From Winogradskyella algicola (GTDB lineage Bacteria; Bacteroidota; Bacteroidia; Flavobacteriales; Flavobacteriaceae), in contig NZ_SZQF01000001.1 of assembly GCF_005869935.1 (NCBI RefSeq), forward strand, positions 310,001-374,000: a stretch of 64,000 bases of DNA, in the 5' to 3' direction. Below are positions 34,938 to 44,912 of this stretch, piece by piece. A program made the translations under genes and the position numbers. The notes below the pieces were generated by a model that did not search any database, had not been told where the DNA came from, and saw only the letters and a program-made list of their open reading frames with translations. Position 1 is the stretch's first letter, and each line of letters opens with the position of its first letter.

Positions 34938-35843
34938 ACTAACAATAGGTGTTATTATTAGTAACGAAATGAAAACTTCTTTGAACCATTTTTCTGAAAC
35001 AACTTCGATATAATTTGCCATAATTACAGAAAATGGTGCAAATAAAAAGATAAATTCACTCCCGTTCTTAAGAGGCGCAATTATAGCGATTAGAATAGCA
35101 ATAATAGAAGACCAAGCAATAAGAAAAAGAGAGGGCTTCAATTTTTTGTTTTTGTCTTGTATACTTCTAAAGAAGTAGATCAGTATCCATACAAAAGACG
35201 TAAATAGAACTGTAAACTTTAAAATAAAAGTTTTGTTATTATATACAGCGTAATCAACACTTGCAAAACGGCTAAAATTAGTTGGTCTTATATACATATC
35301 GTATACACTAATATTATAGGCAACTAGTAATAAGATTACTGTAGCGACACCGACAAAAGGAATAATTACATTTTTTAAGTTGTTTTTAGAATGGTAAATT
35401 AAAGCCACTATGACAACAGCGAAAAATAAAATGGCCCAGAAATAAAACAGTGTTGCAATCATAATCCAAAACCCAGCATCAAAAAGCTTTTTCTTAATAT
35501 GCAGATTGGTTTGTAAACTAATAAGGCGTCTTAAGGCAAATAATATAAATAGATTAGCAAGCAATAAATCTGAATTTTTTAACGCCTCTGGGAACATACC
35601 AAACAACAAACCAAAAGTCATTATGGCATAACTATTTTTCTTGTTAAGATTATTTTTTGAAATAATAAAATCTAAAAGAAAAATAAAAAAAACAGTAATA
35701 ACCAGTCTACTTAAAGCCTTTAAAATTAAATTTATATCTGTAAAAAGTACGCTAAAATTAGAAGTAATAAAGAGTACAACCACAAAACCTGCAACCATTA
35801 TAAAGTTTATGGGCTTAGATTTACTAAAAATGCTTGTAATCAT
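34926..35843 (-). CDS. membrane protein, DUF6427 family
   Basis: 305 residues, with about eight to nine hydrophobic helices covering most of the chain and few polar loops. The family is typical of Flavobacteriaceae and is found near upp, DUF6341 and purD, as here. No enzymatic motif is visible; an integral membrane role in envelope metabolism is all that can be said. Confidence 0.82.
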   Translation of the reverse strand: MITSIFSKSKPINFIMVAGFVVVLFITSNFSVLFTDINLILKALSRLVITVFFIFLLDFIISKNNLNKKNSYAIMTFGLLFGMFPEALKNSDLLLANLFILFALRRLISLQTNLHIKKKLFDAGFWIMIATLFYFWAILFFAVVIVALIYHSKNNLKNVIIPFVGVATVILLLVAYNISVYDMYIRPTNFSRFASVDYAVYNNKTFILKFTVLFTSFVWILIYFFRSIQDKNKKLKPSLFLIAWSSIIAILIAIIAPLKNGSEFIFLFAPFSVIMANYIEVVSEKWFKEVFISLLIITPIVSLLL

Positions 35844-35863
35844 TTACTGTTTTTGTATTTTTG
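35834..35863 (+). promoter_or_regulatory. full Bacteroidota promoter before the DUF6341 gene
   Basis: TTG (35834-35836), exactly 19 nt, then TATTTTTG (35856-35863): both elements at consensus spacing. The 5' UTR would be about 90 nt. Confidence 0.7.
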
Positions 35864-35959
35864 TTATCCAATTAGATGTTTTAGCTATTTAGCAAAGCTA
35901 TATTGGATGTGAGTATAAATATAATTTAAATCTCGCTAGCCGAGTAAATTTATAAAGTT

Positions 35960-36187
35960 ATGAAGGATTTCTTTTACGCAATACAAGATTTATTTGTTAA
36001 TGTATTGTTTGCACCATTAGATTATTTAAGAGAATTAGAGCTTTCTTCTTGGTTTGCCGCAAACATTATGTCTTGGTTTTTTATGGCTATTGGTTTTGTT
36101 GCATTTGTTTATTGGATGAAGCAATTAGCAAAATACAACGCTAACAACGAAGAGGACAAGAGTATTACTTCTCACTCTTATTTATAA
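35960..36187 (+). CDS. small membrane protein, DUF6341 family
   Basis: 75 residues: an amphipathic start MKDFFYAIQDLFVNVLFAPLD, one clear membrane helix (about 32-52, with SWFFMAIGFVAFVYWM) and a polar tail. A short protein conserved in Flavobacteriaceae next to purD. It ends 6 bp inside the end of convergent purD. Function unknown. Confidence 0.85.
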   Translation: MKDFFYAIQDLFVNVLFAPLDYLRELELSSWFAANIMSWFFMAIGFVAFVYWMKQLAKYNANNEEDKSITSHSYL

Positions 36188-37453
36188 ATCGAATCCAATA
36201 TCTTTACGATAATACATCTTATCAAAATGTAGTTTTTCTATATTTTGATAAGATTTTTTTATGGCTTCTTGGTACGTGTTTCCATAAGATGTTACAGCCA
36301 TAACACGACCACCAGAAGTTACCACTTTACCATCTGTATCTTTTGCTCCTGCATGAAATAAGATAGCGTCTTCAATCTTTTCTAGTCCTGTAATTTCCTT
36401 ACCCTTTTCATAAGCTTCAGGATATCCACCAGATACTAGCATAATTGTTGTTGCGGCACGCTCGTCGATATCTATAGACACATCGGACAGTGAACCGTTT
36501 GCCATGGCAATAAAAATTTCAACTATATCTGATTTTAATCTTGGTAAAACCACTTCAGTTTCAGGGTCTCCCATTCTTACGTTATACTCAATGACTTTTG
36601 GATCGTTGCCTACTTTAATCAATCCTATGAAAATGAAACCTACATATGGTAAATTGTCTTTCTGTAAACCATCAACTGTTGGTTTAACAATTTTATTTTC
36701 AATTTTATTTAAAAATTCATCCGTAGCAAATGGCACGGGAGACACAGCACCCATGCCTCCAGTGTTTAATCCTGTATCACCTTCTCCGATTCTTTTATAA
36801 TCTTTGGCCGTTGGCAGTATTTTGTAATCCTTCCCATCTGTTAGCACAAAACAACTTAACTCAATACCATCTAAAAACTCTTCAATAACCACTTTAGTAC
36901 TTGCGTTACCAAATTTGGCATCAACGAGCATATGTTTTAATTCGGTTTTTGCTTCTTCTAAATCATTAAGAATTAAAACACCTTTTCCTGCTGCTAACCC
37001 ATCTGCTTTTAAAACGTACGGAGCCTCTAGAGTTTCTAAAAATTTATAGCCTTCTTCTACATTATCTTTGGTAAAGCTCTGGTAAGCTGCTGTAGGAATA
37101 TTATATCGCGACATAAACTCTTTGGCAAATTCTTTAGATCCTTCTAACGCTGCGGCTGCTTTTTGAGGGCCAATTACAGCCACATTTTTTAACGCTTCGT
37201 CTTCTAGAAAAAAGTCGTGTATACCTTGTACCAAAGGGTCTTCTGGCCCAACAACAACCAATTCTATATTATTAGCTAGTACGGCATCTTTAATGCCTTT
37301 AAAATCGGTAACCGAAAGGTCTAAATTAGTTGCTATGGCACTTGTACCTGAGTTTCCTGGTGCAACGTAAAGGTTAGTGCACTTGCTACTTTGCGTAATT
37401 TTCCATGCAAATGTATGTTCTCTTCCGCCAGACCCTAAGACTAAAATATTCAT
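36182..37453 (-). CDS. purD: phosphoribosylamine-glycine ligase
   Basis: 423 residues from ATG 37453 (MNILVLGSGGREH, the family start); an ATG at 37474 sits on the -7 element and is rejected. GAR synthetase of purine synthesis with an ATP-grasp core: PTAAYQSF, LKADGLAAGKGVLIL, EEFLDGIELSCFVLTDG, GMGAVSP and YNVRMGDPETEVVLPRL. It stands alone, convergent with the DUF6341 gene. Confidence 0.97.
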   Translation of the reverse strand: MNILVLGSGGREHTFAWKITQSSKCTNLYVAPGNSGTSAIATNLDLSVTDFKGIKDAVLANNIELVVVGPEDPLVQGIHDFFLEDEALKNVAVIGPQKAAAALEGSKEFAKEFMSRYNIPTAAYQSFTKDNVEEGYKFLETLEAPYVLKADGLAAGKGVLILNDLEEAKTELKHMLVDAKFGNASTKVVIEEFLDGIELSCFVLTDGKDYKILPTAKDYKRIGEGDTGLNTGGMGAVSPVPFATDEFLNKIENKIVKPTVDGLQKDNLPYVGFIFIGLIKVGNDPKVIEYNVRMGDPETEVVLPRLKSDIVEIFIAMANGSLSDVSIDIDERAATTIMLVSGGYPEAYEKGKEITGLEKIEDAILFHAGAKDTDGKVVTSGGRVMAVTSYGNTYQEAIKKSYQNIEKLHFDKMYYRKDIGFDL

Positions 37454-37471
37454 GATTGTGTTTTGTTTGCG

Positions 37472-37479
37472 CAAAAATA
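37472..37479 (-). promoter_or_regulatory. -7 element of purD
   Basis: The minus strand reads TATTTTTG (TAnnTTTG), 19 nt before the chosen ATG at 37453; a TTG lies 21 nt upstream. Confidence 0.55.
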
Positions 37480-37538
37480 ATTGGTTTTACGATGAAAAAA
37501 CAATTAATTTACATAAACCTTATTGCTCATTTTAGATC

Positions 37539-38849
37539 TTGCAACTATTCAATTTTTCCTTAAAACTTAATGGCTTTGATATTACCAAGGCTAAATCTGC
37601 TTTGCAAAATATTCAAATGCTCAATAATGATGAATTTAAGGTCTATTTAAAGACTAAGCGGCGAGAAATTGTATCCTTTCATACAGAAAATAACAAGTTC
37701 TATAAATCGTTTAGCAAGACGGCTAATATTAACAATTGGGAGTCCTTACCTGTTATGACCAAGCGTCATTTACAGCAACCCTTAGAGCAACGCTTAAGTG
37801 ATGGCTATACGGCAAATTCTGTGTATGTAAACAAAACCTCTGGTAGCTCTGGAGATCCTTTTATTTTTGCAAAAGACAAATGGTGCCATGCGCTTACCTG
37901 GGCAGAAATCATGCATCGTTTTGGGTGGTTTGGTATTGACTTTAACACCTCTAAACAAGCTCGATTTTACGGGATTCCTCTGGATAAAAAAGGCTATTAT
38001 AAAGAACGATTAAAAGATTGGTTTAGTCATCGCTATCGGTTTTCGGTTTTTGATTTGAGTGATAACGCTTTTAAAAACGTATTAGCAAAGTTTCAATCTA
38101 CATCTTTTGACTATATCAATGGCTACACAAGTTCTATAGTACAATTTGCCAAATTCCTTAAAAGAAAAGATATTGTTTTAAAAACTGTTTGTCCTACTTT
38201 AAAAGTCTGCATCGTTACTTCTGAAATGCTTTTTGATGATGACAAAACACTGTTAGAAACACAATTTGGAGTGCCCATTGTAAACGAATATGGAGCATCT
38301 GAATTAGACCTCATCGCTTTTCAGAATACAGAAGATCAATGGCAGGTTAATAGTGAAACGCTGTATGTTGAAATTTTAGATGACAACGACAAAATACTGC
38401 CTTATGGACAAGAAGGGCGCATTGTAATTACCTCGCTTTACAATAAAGCGCATCCCTTTATTCGATATGATATTGGAGACATAGGGATTTTAGGTGAAAA
38501 CAGCACCTTAAAAAAGCCTATTTTAAAACAATTAATAGGTCGTACTAACGATATTGCTCATTTACCAAGCGGAAAAACTGCAGCTGGACTTACCTTTTAC
38601 TACATTACCAAAAGCGTTATTGAAAACGATGGAAACGTATCCGAGTTTGTTATAGAGCAATTACAGTTAGATGTTTTTAAGATAACATATGTGAGTAAAA
38701 CTAAACTCCTCTTAAGTGAAGAAGAAACTATTAGAAAGGCGATGGTTCAATATTTAGAACCTAATATTTCTATTACTTTTGAGCGTGTTGTAAAATTAGA
38801 CCGTTCAAAATCCGGGAAACTAAAACAGTTTACATCATTCATAAATTAA
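37539..38849 (+). CDS. CapK/PaaK-like AMP-binding protein
   Basis: 436 residues of the adenylate-forming family often called CapK in capsule loci. The phosphate-binding loop is TSGSSGDPF, with the YGASELDL and YDIGDIG motifs further on. The start is TTG at 37539: an in-frame TAG lies two codons upstream, the next Met is codon 28, and the sequence from the TTG (LFNFSLKLNGFDITKAK) matches the family N-terminus. The next gene follows after 4 bp. It may activate an acid that decorates the polysaccharide; inference. Confidence 0.85.
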   Translation: MQLFNFSLKLNGFDITKAKSALQNIQMLNNDEFKVYLKTKRREIVSFHTENNKFYKSFSKTANINNWESLPVMTKRHLQQPLEQRLSDGYTANSVYVNKTSGSSGDPFIFAKDKWCHALTWAEIMHRFGWFGIDFNTSKQARFYGIPLDKKGYYKERLKDWFSHRYRFSVFDLSDNAFKNVLAKFQSTSFDYINGYTSSIVQFAKFLKRKDIVLKTVCPTLKVCIVTSEMLFDDDKTLLETQFGVPIVNEYGASELDLIAFQNTEDQWQVNSETLYVEILDDNDKILPYGQEGRIVITSLYNKAHPFIRYDIGDIGILGENSTLKKPILKQLIGRTNDIAHLPSGKTAAGLTFYYITKSVIENDGNVSEFVIEQLQLDVFKITYVSKTKLLLSEEETIRKAMVQYLEPNISITFERVVKLDRSKSGKLKQFTSFIN

Positions 38850-38853
38850 GCCA

Positions 38854-40014
38854 ATGAAAAACATAATGATAGTAACGAGTTATTTTCCACCAGAAATTGG
38901 TGCGGCTTCTAACCGTATTTTTCATTTAGCTGAAGGCTTACAATCTGACTATAATGTTACTGTAGTAACTCCTTTACCAAATTATCCTACTGGTAAAATT
39001 TTTGATGCTTACAAGGGCAAATTTAAAGTGAAATCTCGTGAGAATAATATCACTATTGTTAGGCTTTGGCTATATGCTAGTAAATCTAAAAACAAGTTTG
39101 TGCGTTTATTTGCTATGCTATCTTACAGTATGAGTTTGGTGTGGTTTTTTATGTGGCATAAAATTCCGGATAAAGTCATTGTGCAATCTCCGCCGCTCTT
39201 GGTTGCTTTTACTTGTATGTTTTTTTTACGGTCTAAAAAACGAAAACTCATCTTAAACGTTAGTGACCTTTGGCCTAGTGCTGGTTTTGAACTTGGCGCT
39301 TTAAAACAAGGGTTTGGTTATAAAATGCTTCAAAAACTAGAACATTTTAATTACAAAGCTGCTGATTTGGTTTTAGGACAGAGTAACGAGATCTTAACTC
39401 ATGTGGGTAAGATTACCTCAAAACCGCAATTGTTTCTTTATAGAAACTATCCAAATATCAACCGACAAGACATTACTGAAACCTCCTTAGATAATAATAC
39501 TTTGAAAATTGTATATGCTGGTCTTTTGGGTGTTGCGCAAGGTATTTTAAAGCTTTGTAAAGAACTTGATTATGACAATATAGAACTACACATCTATGGT
39601 TCTGGTGCTGAAGAAAACGACATCAAAGCATTTATTGAAAACAACAAAGACTTGCCTATACACTTTTATGGAAGAGTTGACAGAGCTAAGCTTCACAGTG
39701 AGCTTAAAAATTATGATATCGTGATTATTCCACTATTAAATAGAATTTATGGCTCTGTACCTTCAAAAATATTTGAATACGCTAAATTAGGCTTACCTAT
39801 GCTTTATTTTGGTGGAGGCGAAGGTGAGGGTGTAATTAATGAGTACAACCTGGGATGGGTTGCTAGAGCTGGTGATTACAATGATCTAAATTCAACAGTA
39901 AAATCTATAGAAAAAGAAAAGTTGAATGTTGATTTAAAACAAAAGATTCAACAAACAGCTTATAAAAACTTTGATTTTGAAATTCAGTTAAAACTATTAA
40001 AAAAACTGCTCTAA
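38854..40014 (+). CDS. glycosyltransferase family 4 (WbuB-like)
   Basis: 386 residues with a GT-B fold: N-terminal VTSYFPPEIGAASNRIFHLAEGL and a C-terminal donor domain with IVYAGLLGVAQG and PSKIFEYAKLGLPML. The start and layout resemble WbuB-type transferases. It would add a sugar to the lipid-linked repeat unit. It converges on the sugar transferase gene with a 4-bp overlap. Confidence 0.88.
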   Translation: MKNIMIVTSYFPPEIGAASNRIFHLAEGLQSDYNVTVVTPLPNYPTGKIFDAYKGKFKVKSRENNITIVRLWLYASKSKNKFVRLFAMLSYSMSLVWFFMWHKIPDKVIVQSPPLLVAFTCMFFLRSKKRKLILNVSDLWPSAGFELGALKQGFGYKMLQKLEHFNYKAADLVLGQSNEILTHVGKITSKPQLFLYRNYPNINRQDITETSLDNNTLKIVYAGLLGVAQGILKLCKELDYDNIELHIYGSGAEENDIKAFIENNKDLPIHFYGRVDRAKLHSELKNYDIVIIPLLNRIYGSVPSKIFEYAKLGLPMLYFGGGEGEGVINEYNLGWVARAGDYNDLNSTVKSIEKEKLNVDLKQKIQQTAYKNFDFEIQLKLLKKLL

Positions 40015-41366
40015 TAGGCTTTATCCTCTCCCTTTATGGCATTAATGAAGGTTTGGGCAATAATTTTTATATCTAGCAATATAGACCAGTTTTCTATATA
40101 AAATATATCATACTTAACTCTCCCTATGATATCCTTGTCTGTTTCTACCTCTCCCCTAAACCCACTTATCTGAGCTAGGCCTGTGATGCCTGGTTTCACA
40201 AAGTGTCTTACCATAAATTTATCAATCTTTTTGGCATACATATTTGTGTGGCTTACCATATGTGGTCTTGGTCCAACAACCGACATGTCGCCGAACAATA
40301 CATTGAAAAATTGGGGCAATTCGTCTATACTAGTTTTTCTGATAAATCTTCCCACCTTAGTAACACGCTGATCTCCTCTTGTTGCTTGATGTAAATGCGC
40401 CGTTTTATTAGGTGTCATTGACCTGAATTTATAACAATCAAACTCTTTATAATTAAAACCGTTTCTCGATTGTTTGAAAAACACTGGGCCTTTTGATTCT
40501 AATTTTATAAGTATGGCAATTATAGGTGTAAGCCATGATAGAATAAATACTATAACAATACTAGAGAATAAAATATCAAACGTACGTTTGATAATCATAT
40601 TTACTGAGTCTTCTAAAGGTATATTGCGCAAAGTAAGTACTGGGATGTAATCATAGTATTCATACCTTAGTTTTTTTGAGTATATCTCCTTACTATCTGG
40701 TATAAACTTAAGAATCTTAAGATTGTTATCTGCAAAGTCCACTATATCTGCTATTTGTGAATTTGTTAACTCTGATATAGAACAATATATTTCATCTATA
40801 TTTTCGCTTAGTATGTATTCAAAACATTCATTTAGAGTTTGCTCTTTATTTTTAAAGCTATAAGTTTTTTTATGTAAATAACCATATTCTGGATTCTTAT
40901 TAAAAAAATTCTCTAGTGCTAGGGTTTTCTTGTTAAGACCTATAATCACGGTAGACCTGAAATTACCACCAAACGAAACTCTATATTTTTGTAATAAATA
41001 ATAAATCGCAAATTTAAAGCCTGTGATTAGTGTAAAACATAATAAAGAGTACTTAACAATAGGCCTTGGATAAATTTTTAAGTTATGATATAAACCAGAA
41101 AAAGCAAAAACAAGGAGTGTAAAAAGTATTAATTGTTTAACAATTAATGACAATATGTTAACTGGTCTTGTGTATCTGTAAACCTCATAGAATTTAGAAT
41201 AAACTGACAATAAAACCCAGCCCACAGTAATAAAGGAGATAAAAATAAATGAGTCTTGGGTCTTAAAAAGGTATAATGCCGCAACAGTATTTATGATGCA
41301 TAAATCTATTAAATAAGAAATAGGTCTTAAATACCCTGAATATCTTCCGTGTTTAAATAAACTCAA
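40011..41366 (-). CDS. initiating polyprenyl-phosphate sugar-phosphate transferase
   Basis: 451 residues: four to five N-terminal membrane helices, a central nucleotide-fold region, one more membrane helix (about 265-285), then the catalytic bacterial sugar transferase domain with KLESKGPVFFKQSR, KFRSM, DELPQFFNVLFGDMSVVGPRPH and PGITGLAQ. This is the long WcaJ/WbaP-type protein that starts the repeat unit on undecaprenyl phosphate at the inner membrane. It is the initiating enzyme of this locus. Confidence 0.93.
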   Translation of the reverse strand: MSLFKHGRYSGYLRPISYLIDLCIINTVAALYLFKTQDSFIFISFITVGWVLLSVYSKFYEVYRYTRPVNILSLIVKQLILFTLLVFAFSGLYHNLKIYPRPIVKYSLLCFTLITGFKFAIYYLLQKYRVSFGGNFRSTVIIGLNKKTLALENFFNKNPEYGYLHKKTYSFKNKEQTLNECFEYILSENIDEIYCSISELTNSQIADIVDFADNNLKILKFIPDSKEIYSKKLRYEYYDYIPVLTLRNIPLEDSVNMIIKRTFDILFSSIVIVFILSWLTPIIAILIKLESKGPVFFKQSRNGFNYKEFDCYKFRSMTPNKTAHLHQATRGDQRVTKVGRFIRKTSIDELPQFFNVLFGDMSVVGPRPHMVSHTNMYAKKIDKFMVRHFVKPGITGLAQISGFRGEVETDKDIIGRVKYDIFYIENWSILLDIKIIAQTFINAIKGEDKAY

Positions 41367-41476
41367 ATTACTAACCTTTGTTTGAAACTGTAATTTTTTT
41401 AATCAGCAAATATGATAAAAATAAAAAAGATACCCGAATATAGCGAATCAATATTTGTTTAATCTACCTCTTAAAA

Positions 41477-41980
41477 CTAAAGCTTTAGTCTCTTTGCTAG
41501 TCTTTTTTTTAAACTTTCTCTAGAGCCTAAATAAGAATTTTTTTCTCCGACTTTATGTGGATTAAAAACATACGTATTAGTATCTTTATTATACTGAACA
41601 TTCTGGTTGTTTTTGAAATACAAATAAAACATTTCTTGCTCTATAAACATTTGTCTGCTCGTGTTTTCTAGTAATACGCTGAAAACCTTTAAATCAACTT
41701 TCTCAACACTCTCTATAAAATAAATTTTAAACTCTAATGGTTCCTCTTCTAAACAAAACTCAACAAATTGAGACTCTTCTATTTTTACTATCTCGGATTT
41801 TGCAACTAAGTTTTTAGAATTTTTAGAATTATACTTAAGAATTAATAATCCGCTTTTTGAGGTTTCTAGCTCTAGTCTTATTCTAAACATAAACCCACTA
41901 TCTAAGCAGTTTTTAATACATGAGTTAAGCGAAAATAATGTAAAGAAGAATATTATAAATAAATAGTTTTTAGTTTTCAT
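41477..41980 (-). CDS. hypothetical lipoprotein
   Basis: 167 residues with a signal peptide and lipobox LNSC (Cys21), a second Cys nearby, and a charged C-terminus ending in KKRLAKRLKL. No family recognised. It stands between the initiating transferase and the divergent glycosyltransferase gene, in AT-rich DNA, and might assist export or anchoring of the glycan, but that is a guess from position. Confidence 0.65.
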   Translation of the reverse strand: MKTKNYLFIIFFFTLFSLNSCIKNCLDSGFMFRIRLELETSKSGLLILKYNSKNSKNLVAKSEIVKIEESQFVEFCLEEEPLEFKIYFIESVEKVDLKVFSVLLENTSRQMFIEQEMFYLYFKNNQNVQYNKDTNTYVFNPHKVGEKNSYLGSRESLKKRLAKRLKL

Positions 41981-42071
41981 CTAATAAAATTAGTCTTACT
42001 ATAAATTAGTATCTTTTGGTGTTCTAAAATTAAACTTTAGTAATTTAGCCGCCAAATTATGAGTAAAACAA

Positions 42072-43157
42072 ATGAAAATAGGGATTGATGCCAAATGGTA
42101 CTTTAATGGGCACCCAAGCGGTAAAGTTGTCGTGGAAAACATTGTGAATCATATTGTAAAAGAAGATCCTACTATAGACTTTTATATTTTTTTAAGCAAA
42201 AAAGATCGTCATTTAAAATTTCCTATTGAACAACCTAATATACACCTCGTATACATACCAAACCTTTTAAATGCTGTAACGAACATTTTTATTATGCCAT
42301 TTTATACATCTAAATACAATTTGGATGTATGCATATATCAAAACTACGCGCCTCTATTTGGCGCAAAAAAAATTGTAAATTATGTTCATGACGCACTATT
42401 TATAGATTTTCCCGAATTCTTCACTTTAAAAGAAAGAATTTACTTTTATCCAATGAAATATCTCTCTAAACGTGCAGACCATGTTATTACAATATCTTAT
42501 TCAGAAAAAGAACGAATGCTAAAGCACGGGTTTTGTAAAGACAAAAATATTACTGTAGTATATCATGGTCTTGGCTTGGCAAATAATAAACAATCTTTAA
42601 ATAAGGTAAATATCTTTAAGAAATACGATTTACCTAATAAATTTATACTTTATTTAGGAAGATTGAATGTAAGAAAAAATATTCAAAACCTTATTAAAGC
42701 ATTGCCTTTAGTCTCTGAAGAAATTTCTCTGGTTATTGTAGGCAAATCTGATCATAAGACATCCAATTTAGACCAATTAATCAACCATTTAAAAGTTAAC
42801 GACCGAGTCTTTAAAGTTGGTTACATAGATTTTGAGGATATTGAGTTTTTCTATAAAAATGCTTTGATTTTTTGCTTTCCTTCTTTTGCAGAAGGATTTG
42901 GCTTGCCGCCTTTAGAGGCTATGTATTATGGGACGCCAGTTGTTGTTTCTAATAAAACTTCTTTACCCGAAGTTTGCGGTGATTCTGCACTTTATATTGA
43001 CCCAAATGACCCAAGCGAAATTGCCAATCAAATTAATCTTTTATTAGAAAACAATATCCTTAGGAACAACCTTATTGAAAAAGGAAAACAAAGATCTTCA
43101 GAGTTTAGCTGGAAGAGGGCCTCTAACGAGATTCTAAACATTTTAAAAACAATATGA
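42072..43157 (+). CDS. glycosyltransferase family 4
   Basis: 361 residues with a GT-B fold. The N-terminus is MKIGIDAKWYFNGHPSGKVV; the donor-binding domain has LYLGRLNVRKNI, PSFAEGFGLPPLEAMYYGTPVVVS (E-x7-E motif) and SLPEVCGDSALYIDP. It is likely to transfer a hexose or mannose-like sugar. It is followed after 6 bp by a GT2 gene on the same strand. Confidence 0.92.
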   Translation: MKIGIDAKWYFNGHPSGKVVVENIVNHIVKEDPTIDFYIFLSKKDRHLKFPIEQPNIHLVYIPNLLNAVTNIFIMPFYTSKYNLDVCIYQNYAPLFGAKKIVNYVHDALFIDFPEFFTLKERIYFYPMKYLSKRADHVITISYSEKERMLKHGFCKDKNITVVYHGLGLANNKQSLNKVNIFKKYDLPNKFILYLGRLNVRKNIQNLIKALPLVSEEISLVIVGKSDHKTSNLDQLINHLKVNDRVFKVGYIDFEDIEFFYKNALIFCFPSFAEGFGLPPLEAMYYGTPVVVSNKTSLPEVCGDSALYIDPNDPSEIANQINLLLENNILRNNLIEKGKQRSSEFSWKRASNEILNILKTI

Positions 43158-43163
43158 CAATTA

Positions 43164-43967
43164 ATGAAACTATCAATAATAATTGTTAATTATAACGGGG
43201 AAAAATATTTAGCTGACTGTTTAGACTCAATTGAAAAGCAGTGTTGCGATTTTTTATATGAAATTATAATTTGGGACAATGCCTCTAAAGATAATTCTAT
43301 AGAGTTTTTACAAGCTAATTATAGTGATAAAGTTAAGCTTTTTGCTTCTAATGATAATTTAGGTTTTGCGGGCGGTAATAATGCTGCCGCTAAACACGCA
43401 AAAGGAGACTATCTGCTATTGTTGAATAATGATACTATTTTACTTAATCCTTTAAAATCTATTTTAGATTTAATGGATAGAGATTCTAAAATAGGTGTTT
43501 TAGGAATAAAGATGTTGAATGGAAATAGGGATTATACTATTTCTACCGGTTTATTGCCCGAACCTTATCATCTATTTTATTTTAAATGGTTTTCAATAAT
43601 TAACAATGAGTTTGCTTCAGGAAATTTTTTAAGCCACAACCCTATAGAAGTTGGTTGGTTATCAGGTTCTTTTTTAGTAACTCCGAAAAATTTATGGGAC
43701 GATATAGGCGGTCTTGACGAATCCTTTTTTATGTATGTTGAAGATGTTGACTATAATATGGAAGCGGCAAAACGGGGTTATAAAAGAGTATTTGTTCCCT
43801 CTTTGGAGTACATACATTTTGTTGGATTTAATGGTGCAAAAAACAACTTACTCGTAAAAGGATATCGTATTTATATAGCAAAGCATTTTAAGGGTATGAG
43901 TAAAATAATAGCTAATGTGTGTTTAAATGCTAATGAACTTGTAAAAAAGATAAAAGGAAATTATTGA
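43164..43967 (+). CDS. glycosyltransferase family 2 (rhamnosyltransferase-like)
   Basis: 267 residues with a GT-A fold: IIIVNYNGEKYLADCLDSI, WDNASKDNS, LLLNNDTIL (DxD-like metal site), WLSGSFLVTPKNLWDDIGGLDESFFMYVEDVDY. This subgroup (COG1216) often uses dTDP-rhamnose, and a complete dTDP-rhamnose pathway lies at 55.8-59.2 kb. The donor is inference. Confidence 0.92.
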   Translation: MKLSIIIVNYNGEKYLADCLDSIEKQCCDFLYEIIIWDNASKDNSIEFLQANYSDKVKLFASNDNLGFAGGNNAAAKHAKGDYLLLLNNDTILLNPLKSILDLMDRDSKIGVLGIKMLNGNRDYTISTGLLPEPYHLFYFKWFSIINNEFASGNFLSHNPIEVGWLSGSFLVTPKNLWDDIGGLDESFFMYVEDVDYNMEAAKRGYKRVFVPSLEYIHFVGFNGAKNNLLVKGYRIYIAKHFKGMSKIIANVCLNANELVKKIKGNY

Positions 43968-44084
43968 AGATTCATTACTTTTTTCATTTTACTTATAACC
44001 GTGCTTAACAACTCTACAGTATTTTTTCTAATCCTAGAAATTAAAATACTTGGACATTACTAAAAACCTAGATTAACATACAAG

Positions 44085-44912
44085 CTATTTATAACCATAA
44101 CTAGCTATTTGACTTCTAATAATATCATTTAACCATTTCTTTTCTTCTTCACTCAATGCACTACTCCAATTTCCAATCTTTCCCTTATTAAAGGTAGAGC
44201 TCTTGACAGAATATATCTTATCACAGACATCTTCCAATTGCTGTGGATCTAACTCAATGGATATGTGTTTACAAATACTTTTTACAGCTGCCTCTTGTTT
44301 ATGTCTATCTCCACCTCCATTTGGACCTATTAGATGTTCAAATTTTACACACAAAACATTACTAGACTTTGTCCAGGGTAAAAATTTATCTAAGACTTCT
44401 GGGAATGGCTCTAGTACATCTTTTTTCCCCTTAACCATTGCTTTTAATTTTTCGATCCTAGAGTCATAAGACGCAATGAATTTATGAGATTTTTGGGTTG
44501 TATCCATTTTCTCTATATAATTTAAGTGAGATAATAGTACATCTCTAGGGTCTCGTACTAAATGGATGATTTTTGTATTTTTAGTATTTATAGTTTTTAG
44601 AGCCTTTTCATGATATTGCATGTGGCCAAGCAAGAATTGTCCGTTCTTAATTGAAGATAATACCTTAAGCTTTGGTTCAATAGGGTTTTGAGTTTCTAAC
44701 CTAAGTGTTTTTTTTCCACAATGTCTCATAAATGGCAACTGTAAAAAGAGGCTTTCTAAAAGATGTGTACCAGATTTAGGTAAAGAATTTAATACTACTT
44801 TAGGCCCTTGCTTTCTTCCTTTTATCTGTGACTTTTTAAGGCTATGGAAAAAAATCTCTATTCGTTTAGAGAAATAATATCTGTATTTATCTAAGTTGTT
44901 CTTTGCTTTCAT
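44085..44912 (-). CDS. PAPS-dependent sulfotransferase (type 1 pattern)
   Basis: 275 residues. The PAPS 5'-phosphosulfate loop is LPKSGTH (44-50) and the 3'-phosphate motif is VRDPRDVLLSHL (119-130, Ser128). It would transfer sulfate from PAPS to a glycan hydroxyl. It overlaps the upstream Wzy/WaaL-like gene by 26 bp and is the last gene of the long minus-strand polysaccharide run, whose cysNDC genes would supply PAPS. The acceptor sugar cannot be told from sequence. Confidence 0.88.
   Translation of the reverse strand: MKAKNNLDKYRYYFSKRIEIFFHSLKKSQIKGRKQGPKVVLNSLPKSGTHLLESLFLQLPFMRHCGKKTLRLETQNPIEPKLKVLSSIKNGQFLLGHMQYHEKALKTINTKNTKIIHLVRDPRDVLLSHLNYIEKMDTTQKSHKFIASYDSRIEKLKAMVKGKKDVLEPFPEVLDKFLPWTKSSNVLCVKFEHLIGPNGGGDRHKQEAAVKSICKHISIELDPQQLEDVCDKIYSVKSSTFNKGKIGNWSSALSEEEKKWLNDIIRSQIASYGYK

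Noticed and set aside
43968-44084. Terminator or small gene between the convergent GT2 and sulfotransferase genes.
   Set aside because: No stable hairpin with a T-run and no protein-like frame was found in this AT-rich gap.
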